64,000 nucleotides of DNA from contig NZ_LT796768.1 of assembly GCF_900167475.1 (NCBI RefSeq), positions 868,001-932,000 on the forward strand, written 5' to 3'. The position numbers were made by a program, and so were the translations under genes. Of the stretch, positions 58,380 through 64,000 are shown piece after piece. The notes under the pieces were generated by a model. It did no database searches. It was not told the DNA's origin and saw nothing but the letters and a program-made list of their open reading frames with translations. Position 1 is the stretch's first letter. Each line of letters opens with the position of its first letter. Source of the DNA: Aeromicrobium choanae. GTDB lineage: Bacteria; Actinomycetota; Actinomycetes; Propionibacteriales; Nocardioidaceae.

Positions 58380-60116
58380 GTGAGGATGTCCGAGCAGTTC
58401 CACCGCGAGATCGATCAGTACCTGGCGAACCTGGCGGACCTCCGCCGGCGCGCCTGGCCCGAGGCGGTCGGGCGCACCGTCGACTACCCGTTCGGGGAGT
58501 CCACGGTCACGCACTACCTCCGGTCGTGGGCGGCCGAGCGCCCCGACCACGCCGCGATCGTCTACCACGGGCGGACCGTCTCCTACGCCGAGCTGGACCG
58601 CGCGAGCGACCGCGTCGCCGCGTACCTGGTGCACCGAGGCTTCGCCCCCGGCGACCGGGCCGCCGTGATGATGCCGAACTGCCCGCAGTTCATCATCGCG
58701 TTCTTCGGCATCCTCAAGGCCGGTGGCGTTCACGTCCCGGTGAACCCGATGTTCCGCCGCGAGGAGATCAACTACGAGCTCCTCGACTCCGCGGCCACCT
58801 TCGCGTTCATCCTCGACGAGGTCGCCACGGAGTTCCGGGCCGGCAGTGAGGGAACCGACGTCGCGGAGGTCATCGCCTCGGCCAACACCGACTTCCTGCC
58901 GGACGGCGCCGACCTCCCCCGTGGCATGGTGGCCGACGCGCCGGTCACCCCGGACACGACACGCTTCCTGTCGCTCGTCGACCGGGACGACCTGCCCGTG
59001 CCGACCGACCCCGACGACCCCCACGCGCTCGCCGCGCTGAACTACACCGGCGGCACGACCGGGATGCCCAAGGGTTGCGAGCACACGCAGGCCGACATGC
59101 TCTACACCGCCGTGAGCGGTGGGCAGTTCGGCTTCGGCGGCGGCCCGGACACGGTGAGTCTCGTGTTCGTCCCGGTCTTCTGGATCGCCGGCGAGGACGC
59201 CTTCCTCGTGTCCGTGATGACGGGCGGCACGTGCGTGCTCCACTACCGCTGGGACGCCGAGGAGGTCCTGCGGTCCATCGACGCGCACGGCGTCACCGCG
59301 ATGGCCGGCACGGTCGACAGCTACCTCGAGCTCCTCGACACGGCGAAGGGCTCGGGCCTGTCCCTGGCCTCCATGAAGGCCCCGGTCACGATGTCCTTCG
59401 TCACCAAGCTGACGGTCGAGATCCGCGAGCGGTGGGCACGCGAGACGGGCGCCCCGGGCGTCATCCGCGAGAGCTCCTACGGCATGACCGAGGACCACAC
59501 CCTCGACACCTTCACCCTCGGGCTGCAGCAGGACGACGCCGATCTGAAGGGCCGGCCGGGCTTCACCGGCATCCCGATCCCCGGCACCGACGTGGCGATC
59601 GTCGACTTCCAGTCCGGCGAGCTGCTCCCGGTGGGCGAGGAGGGCCAGATCATCGTGCGCTCCATCAGCATGATGCGCGGCTACCACAACCGGCCCGATG
59701 CGACGGCCGAGACGCTGCGCGACGGATGGCTCCACACCGGCGACATCGGCATGGTCGACGAGACCGGCGCCCTGCACTACCTCGGCCGCACCAAGGAGAT
59801 GCTGAAGGTCAACGGCATGAGCGTCTTCCCCTCCGAGCTGGAGCACCTCTTCAGCCGGCACCCCCGGATCGCCGCCTGCGGCGTGATCGGCATCGCGGAC
59901 CCGAAGAAGGGGCAGGTGCCCGTCGCCTACGTGCAGCTCGAGCCCGGGGCGGGGTCCGAGGTGACGGCGGACGACCTGCTGGCGTGGTGCCGCGACCACA
60001 TGGCCACCTACAAGATCCCGCGCGTCGAGATCATCGACGAGATGCCGCTGGCGCCGACCGGCAAGGTGTCGAAGGTCGGGCTGGAGAAGCTGGCCTCGTC
60101 GATCGCTCCCCGGTGA
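58380..60116 (+). CDS. AMP-forming acyl-CoA ligase F
   Basis: The 578-residue ANL enzyme has the P-loop NYTGGTTGMPKG, an adenine motif SSYGMTEDHTL, the hinge GRTKEMLKVNGMSVFPSE and a C-terminal lysine in PTGKVSKVGL. It is canonical and not part of the TSGTE group. The GTG at 58380 is favoured by an upstream GAGAGG site; ATG 58386 is an alternative. It is co-transcribed with a CaiB-type CoA-transferase gene 17 bases downstream, and a TetR gene follows. Confidence 0.92.
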   Translation: MRMSEQFHREIDQYLANLADLRRRAWPEAVGRTVDYPFGESTVTHYLRSWAAERPDHAAIVYHGRTVSYAELDRASDRVAAYLVHRGFAPGDRAAVMMPNCPQFIIAFFGILKAGGVHVPVNPMFRREEINYELLDSAATFAFILDEVATEFRAGSEGTDVAEVIASANTDFLPDGADLPRGMVADAPVTPDTTRFLSLVDRDDLPVPTDPDDPHALAALNYTGGTTGMPKGCEHTQADMLYTAVSGGQFGFGGGPDTVSLVFVPVFWIAGEDAFLVSVMTGGTCVLHYRWDAEEVLRSIDAHGVTAMAGTVDSYLELLDTAKGSGLSLASMKAPVTMSFVTKLTVEIRERWARETGAPGVIRESSYGMTEDHTLDTFTLGLQQDDADLKGRPGFTGIPIPGTDVAIVDFQSGELLPVGEEGQIIVRSISMMRGYHNRPDATAETLRDGWLHTGDIGMVDETGALHYLGRTKEMLKVNGMSVFPSELEHLFSRHPRIAACGVIGIADPKKGQVPVAYVQLEPGAGSEVTADDLLAWCRDHMATYKIPRVEIIDEMPLAPTGKVSKVGLEKLASSIAPR

Positions 60117-60133
60117 GCTCGGGGGGAGCGCCC

Positions 60134-61294
60134 ATGGCGACCACACCCGCCCTCGAGGGAATCCGGGTCCTCGAGCTGACCCACGCGATCGCGGGGCCGC
60201 ACACCGGGCAGATCCTGGCCGACCACGGGGCCGACGTCATCAAGGTCGAGCCGCCCGGGGGCGAGCTCGCCCGCGGGGCGATGCCCCTGGCCGACGAGGA
60301 CAGCATCTACTTCGCGGCGCAGAACCGCGGCAAGCGCAGCGTCGTGCTGAACCTCAAGGAGCCCGACGACCTGGCGGCCCTGCTGCGCCTGGTCGAGGAC
60401 TCGGACGTCGTGGTGACGAACTACAGCGTCGAGGTGCCCGAGCGGCTCGGCTGGGGGTTCGAGGCCCTGAAGGCCGTGAACCCGTCGATCATCATGGTCC
60501 ACATCACCGGCTTCGGCTCCACCAGCCCCGACCGCGCGATGCTCGCGTTCGACGGCATCATCCAGGGCATGAGCGGCATCCCCCAGATGACCGGGATGCC
60601 CGACGGAGACCCGATGTTCATCGGCACCTTCGTCGCCGACCACATCACGGCCTACCGCGCGACGATGTCGGTGATGATGGCGCTGCGCGTCCGGGAAGCC
60701 TCGCCGGAGGCCCAGTTCGTCGACGTCAACATGCTCACCTCCTACATGGGCCTGCTCGCCCACGACATCCACGAGTCGCTCGACGGGCGCCCCTACATGC
60801 GTGAGGGCAACCGTGTGCCCGTGTCGATCGCGAACACGTACGCCGCCCGCGACGGCTTCGTGCACCTGGCCCCCGTCGGCCCCGTCAAGTGGGAGCGGTT
60901 CTGCCGCGCCGTCGGCCGCGACGACTGGGCCGAGCAGCTGCCGTACGACGAGGCCGTGCTGACCGGCCGTGACGAGGTCGACGAGTACCTGGCGCAGTGG
61001 TGCCGCGACCGCGCGTGCGACGACATCCTCGCCCTCATGCGCGAGCTGGCGGTCCCGTCCGGCCCCGTCCGCGAGCTGGACGAGGCGGTGCGGCACCTCG
61101 ACGCGCGAGGCGACGAGAGCGTGGTCCGCGTGACGTCCCCCGCCGGGCGCACCGTCGCCGCGCCGGGGCCGATGACCTCCGTCGGCCTGGCCGACGGGCC
61201 GCGCCGGCTCCGGGTCCCGGCGATCGGGGAGCACGACGAGGAGGTGCTCGGGCCGATCCGAGCCGCCCTGCGGGACCGGCGTCCCCCGGCCTGA
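60134..61294 (+). CDS. CaiB/BaiF family (class III) CoA-transferase
   Basis: The 386-residue protein opens IRVLELTHAIAGPHTGQILADHGADVIKVE split over residues 9-38, and has NRGKRSVVLNLK and a catalytic Asp region (FVDVNMLTSYMG). Class III enzymes move CoA between carboxylic acids, often in carnitine, bile acid, oxalate or aromatic acid metabolism; some members are racemases. ATG 60134 has a GGGGGAG site. Beside ligase F it offers a second route to the same kind of acyl-CoA. Confidence 0.92.
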   Translation: MATTPALEGIRVLELTHAIAGPHTGQILADHGADVIKVEPPGGELARGAMPLADEDSIYFAAQNRGKRSVVLNLKEPDDLAALLRLVEDSDVVVTNYSVEVPERLGWGFEALKAVNPSIIMVHITGFGSTSPDRAMLAFDGIIQGMSGIPQMTGMPDGDPMFIGTFVADHITAYRATMSVMMALRVREASPEAQFVDVNMLTSYMGLLAHDIHESLDGRPYMREGNRVPVSIANTYAARDGFVHLAPVGPVKWERFCRAVGRDDWAEQLPYDEAVLTGRDEVDEYLAQWCRDRACDDILALMRELAVPSGPVRELDEAVRHLDARGDESVVRVTSPAGRTVAAPGPMTSVGLADGPRRLRVPAIGEHDEEVLGPIRAALRDRRPPA

Positions 61295-61309
61295 GCCGGC
61301 CCGGCTGCG

Positions 61310-61349
61310 GGCGGCCGCGCCTGCCTTGTCACCCGCGCGAGCGGCCGCC
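61310..61349. repeat. GC-rich inverted repeat, possible terminator
   Basis: GGCGGCCGC (61310-61318) and GCGGCCGCC (61341-61349) form a 9-bp stem over a 22-base spacer, 16 bases after the CoA-transferase stop codon and before the TetR gene on the same strand. The long loop makes a terminator role uncertain. Confidence 0.4.
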
Positions 61350-61405
61350 TAGCATTCGCACCACGCGTCCTCGACCCCCGTGACGCGGGCGAGACGGAGA
61401 GATGA

Positions 61406-62041
61406 TTGAGCACGCGAGCCAGCGGCGACCCCGCCCACGACGCGCTGCGGGTCGCCACCTTCTGGCAGCCGCGGGCCGAGGGCGCCGCCCGCAAGATCCT
61501 CGTCGGCGCCAATCTGGTGTTCAACGAGGTCGGCTACCACGGCGCCTCGACCCGGATGATCGCCCAGCGCGCGCAGATGAGCCCGGCGGCGATCTACATT
61601 CACTTCTCCTCCAAGGAGGAGCTGTTCTTCCGCATCGTCATGCACGGCCACTCGGCCTCCCGTGAAGCGCTGGTCCAGGCGTTGCGGTTCAGCACCGACC
61701 CCTCGGAGCGCCTGCGGCACTTCGTCGCCACGTACGCCGCGTGGCACGCGGAGTGGAGCCTCATCGCCCGGCCCGTCCACAACGACATGCAGGTGCTCAC
61801 CGACGAGCACTTCGCGGAGGTCGTCGAGGTCAGGCGGGCGACGATGGCGCTGCTCGAAGAGATCCTCGCGGCGGGAGTCGAGAGCGGGCAGTTCTCCGTG
61901 GCCGACCTGCCCGGGACGCGACGCCTGCTGATGTCCGTCTGCATCGACGTCAGCCGCTGGTACGTCGAGGGCGGCCCGCGCTCACCCTCGGCGATCGGCC
62001 TGCAGTACGCCGATCTCGCGCTGAAGTTCGTCACGACCTGA
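61406..62041 (+). CDS. TetR/AcrR family regulator
   Basis: The 211-residue protein has an N-terminal TetR helix-turn-helix (ARKILVGANLVFNEVGYHGASTRMIAQRAQMSPAAIYIHF spread over residues 27-68) ending in the typical IYxHFSSKEEL. The C-terminal domain ends VCIDVSRWY and a YADLALKFV helix, similar to regulators of the KstR2/FadR type that sense acyl-CoA. The start is a TTG with a GGAGAG site. It probably controls ligase F, the CoA-transferase and perhaps the divergent lipoprotein gene through the palindromes at 58.1-58.35 kb; that is inference. Confidence 0.88.
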   Translation: MSTRASGDPAHDALRVATFWQPRAEGAARKILVGANLVFNEVGYHGASTRMIAQRAQMSPAAIYIHFSSKEELFFRIVMHGHSASREALVQALRFSTDPSERLRHFVATYAAWHAEWSLIARPVHNDMQVLTDEHFAEVVEVRRATMALLEEILAAGVESGQFSVADLPGTRRLLMSVCIDVSRWYVEGGPRSPSAIGLQYADLALKFVTT

Positions 62042-62055
62042 GCCGGGGCGGACCG

Positions 62056-63273
62056 TCAGCGGGTGAGCGTGAACCCGTCGAACGTCTGACCCACCTTGGT
62101 CGCGGGCCTCGCGCCCTGGCCGCGGTGCCCCACGACCGCACGCACCTTCAGGGTCGTCGGGGTCACGGTGATCACCTGGTAGGTCGACGTGCGGTACGCG
62201 GCCTTCACCCGGGTGGCCCCGCCCGCCCTCCAGTCCCGGCTCGACGAGTCGTAGTACTTCGGTCCGCTGACCGACGTCAGGTAGGTGACGCCCGCCTTGC
62301 GGCCCCGGGCGTAGGAGTGATCGTGGCCCGAGAGCACGAGATCGGCGTCGTACCTCTGCAGCGTCGGCAGGAACCACTGCCGCACCTCGGTGTTCGTCCG
62401 GTTGCCGACGGAGGCGAAGGGCCCGCTGTGCATCAGCACGATCGACCAGGGCCGCCGGTTCGTCCGCAGGGCGTGGGCCAGGAACGACCGCTGCCGGCGC
62501 AGGTCGGAGGCGAACGAGTCGAGCACGATGACCCGGGCCGGGCCCTGGTCGACGAAGAACCAGGTCCGTCGCTGGTCGGGGAAGCCGTTCGACGGGAACT
62601 GGAAGGAGGAGCGGAACCCTCGCCCCGCGCCCGAGCGGCACGGCGACTTCAGCTCACACTGCTCGTGGTTGCCGATCGACGAGATCCAGTTGCGCCACTG
62701 CCCGGCCGGCGAGAGGGCCTCGTGGAGCTGCGCCCACTCGCGCCCCACCCACGGCTTGTTCACGACGTCGCCCGCCTGCAGGAGCAGCCTGGCGTCGGGG
62801 AAACGCTCGGTCGCCGCCGTGATGATGCGGTCCGGGACGCCGTCGTTGTCGTTCTGCGTGTCTCCGAACTGCAGGAGACGGAAGGACCGGTTCGCCGGGC
62901 CGGCGGTGGTGAAGGCGCGCCACCGCGTGGTCACGCCGCGGCCCACGATCCGGTAGCGGTACCGGGTCGACGGCACGAGACCGGCCAGGCTGGCGACGTA
63001 GCGGTACTGCCGGCTCCCGGCCGTGCCCGGTGTCGTGCCCAGCTTGCGGCGGGCGGGTGCGGTCAGGGTGAGCCCGTTCGGCGCCACCGCCACGACGCGC
63101 TGGCCGGAGGAGGAGGCGCTCCGGCTCCAGGACACGTACTGCGAGCGGTCGGGCCTCGCGGTGGGCGTGAGGAGGATCCGGTGGATGCCCGGGCCGGCCG
63201 CCGCCGCAGGGGGGATCGCCGGCAGCACTGAGGTGGCCAGTGCCGCCGCGACCAGCACGGGCACGGTGCGCAC
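62056..63273 (-). CDS. Secreted purple-acid-phosphatase-like metallophosphoesterase
   Basis: The 405-residue protein has a Sec signal ([19 protein letters not shown], ending AAAAG), an N-terminal fibronectin-like domain and a metallophosphoesterase core. The motifs are [28 protein letters not shown] and [10 protein letters not shown], giving the expected metal ligands. It is likely exported and hydrolyses phosphomonoesters or diesters. The GTG at 63273 is favoured for the charged N-terminus; a GTG nine bases inside has better ribosome-site spacing. It is divergent from truA. Confidence 0.87.
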   Translation of the reverse strand: MRTVPVLVAAALATSVLPAIPPAAAAGPGIHRILLTPTARPDRSQYVSWSRSASSSGQRVVAVAPNGLTLTAPARRKLGTTPGTAGSRQYRYVASLAGLVPSTRYRYRIVGRGVTTRWRAFTTAGPANRSFRLLQFGDTQNDNDGVPDRIITAATERFPDARLLLQAGDVVNKPWVGREWAQLHEALSPAGQWRNWISSIGNHEQCELKSPCRSGAGRGFRSSFQFPSNGFPDQRRTWFFVDQGPARVIVLDSFASDLRRQRSFLAHALRTNRRPWSIVLMHSGPFASVGNRTNTEVRQWFLPTLQRYDADLVLSGHDHSYARGRKAGVTYLTSVSGPKYYDSSSRDWRAGGATRVKAAYRTSTYQVITVTPTTLKVRAVVGHRGQGARPATKVGQTFDGFTLTR

Positions 63274-63342
63274 CTCTCCACGGTAGGTCGCTCCGTCCGA
63301 TCCGTCATCCGGGCCAGAGCCGCCGGCGCGTACCGTGGACCC

Positions 63343-64000
63343 GTGCGCATGCGGATCGACCTGGCCTACGACGGGACCGAGTTCAGGGGCTGGGCCACCC
63401 AACCGGGCCTGCGGACCGTGCAGGGCGAGATCGAGGCCGCGCTCGGCACCGTGCTGCGCCTGCCGGAGCCGCCGCGCCTCACGGTCGCGGGCCGCACCGA
63501 CGCGGGCGTCCACGCGCGCGGCCAGGTCGCCCACGTCGACGTCGACACCCACCCCGGCGTGCTGGAGCGGCGGCTGCGCCGGATCCTGCCGCAGGACATC
63601 CGCATCCTTCGGGTCACCCAGGCGCCTGAGCACTTCGACGCCCGCTTCGCCGCCGTGGAGCGCCGGTACGTCTACCGCATGACCGACCACCCCGCCGGAC
63701 CCGATCCGATGCAGCGCCGCATGGTCGCGGCGGTCCCACGCCCGCTCGACGTCGACCTCATGAACGAGGCCGCCCAGCACCTGCTCGGCGAGCACGACTT
63801 CGCGTCGTTCTGCAAGCAGCGCGAGGGCGCCACGACGATCCGGAACCTGCTCACGCTCCGGACCGTGCGCGGTGGCGAGACGATCGCCACCACGGTCCGC
63901 GCCGACGCCTTCTGCCACTCGATGGTGCGGTCGCTGATGGGCTGCCTCGTCGCGGTGGGCGAGCGCCGGTACGAGCCGCGGTTCGCGGCCGAGATCCTCG
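63343..64000 (+). CDS. truA: tRNA pseudouridine synthase A, 3' end beyond window
   Basis: TruA isomerises U38-U40 in the anticodon arm of many tRNAs. The visible 219 codons begin [22 protein letters not shown] and contain the catalytic Asp in [13 protein letters not shown], then RRYVYRM and [10 protein letters not shown]. The start is a GTG at 63343 (ATG 63349 possible). The gene is not preceded by rplQ as in the usual alpha operon; the metallophosphoesterase gene lies divergently upstream. Confidence 0.96.
   Translation, partial: MRMRIDLAYDGTEFRGWATQPGLRTVQGEIEAALGTVLRLPEPPRLTVAGRTDAGVHARGQVAHVDVDTHPGVLERRLRRILPQDIRILRVTQAPEHFDARFAAVERRYVYRMTDHPAGPDPMQRRMVAAVPRPLDVDLMNEAAQHLLGEHDFASFCKQREGATTIRNLLTLRTVRGGETIATTVRADAFCHSMVRSLMGCLVAVGERRYEPRFAAEIL

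Overview
The window is chromosomal DNA of a high-GC actinobacterium, most likely of the Nocardioidaceae/Aeromicrobium type. The grounds are GTG-rich starts, overlapping ATGA/GTGA gene junctions, actinobacterial gene order, a GroEL with a His-containing tail next to groES, and a palindrome containing TCTCGATACG/CGTATCGAGA of a kind I associate with this family. The genus is an inference. No tRNA, rRNA, CRISPR, transposase or integrase was seen, and no stretch longer than 300 bases lacks a gene.

Positions 1-24.5 kb are conserved housekeeping DNA. From the left: a PIF1-like helicase running off the edge, groES-groEL behind two CIRCE operators, a methyltransferase, and the 5-oxoprolinase set pxpABC. 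A long leftward block follows: nnr, alr, a hydrolase, a GNAT-TsaE fusion, tsaB, rimI, small membrane and acidic proteins, an acyltransferase and tsaD. Then come glmS, the divergent coaA, acetyltransferases, glmM, rpsI-rplM and, divergently, citrate synthase. The order resembles the Mycobacterium tuberculosis groEL1-to-rplM region. truA, normally close by on the same strand, lies at the far right on the opposite strand.

Positions 24.5-62 kb are a large accessory catabolic region built from short, tightly overlapping operons. It has six AMP-forming acyl-CoA ligases, two enoyl-CoA hydratases, two thiolases, two thioesterases, three short-chain dehydrogenases, two two-domain VOC proteins, a steroid-reductase-like membrane protein and a nitronate monooxygenase-like protein. 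It also has an iron-dependent carotenoid/stilbene-cleaving oxygenase, a DapB-like dehydrogenase, a CaiB-type CoA-transferase, a complete Liv-type ABC importer and an orphan oligopeptide-type binding protein. No acyl-CoA dehydrogenase is present. A plausible reading is import of small carboxylic or unsaturated compounds, oxidative cleavage of a C=C bond, CoA activation, hydration, dehydrogenation and thiolysis. The substrate is not identified.

The most striking feature is regulatory. Three paralogous regulators each carry two HxlR-type winged helices, and each helix is followed by the same H-x2-C-x9-C-x2-C cluster. Six intergenic copies of a 17-bp near-palindrome (consensus ACTACATYWAACRKAGT) lie 26-52 bases before the start of leftward accessory operons. 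Three of the six adjoin the three regulators, and in at least three the site covers the -10 element of a recognisable promoter. This suggests one regulon, or a family of sister regulons, covering 27-55.5 kb. The right-hand subcluster (ligase, CoA-transferase, TetR regulator, binding protein) has different palindromes and appears separately controlled.
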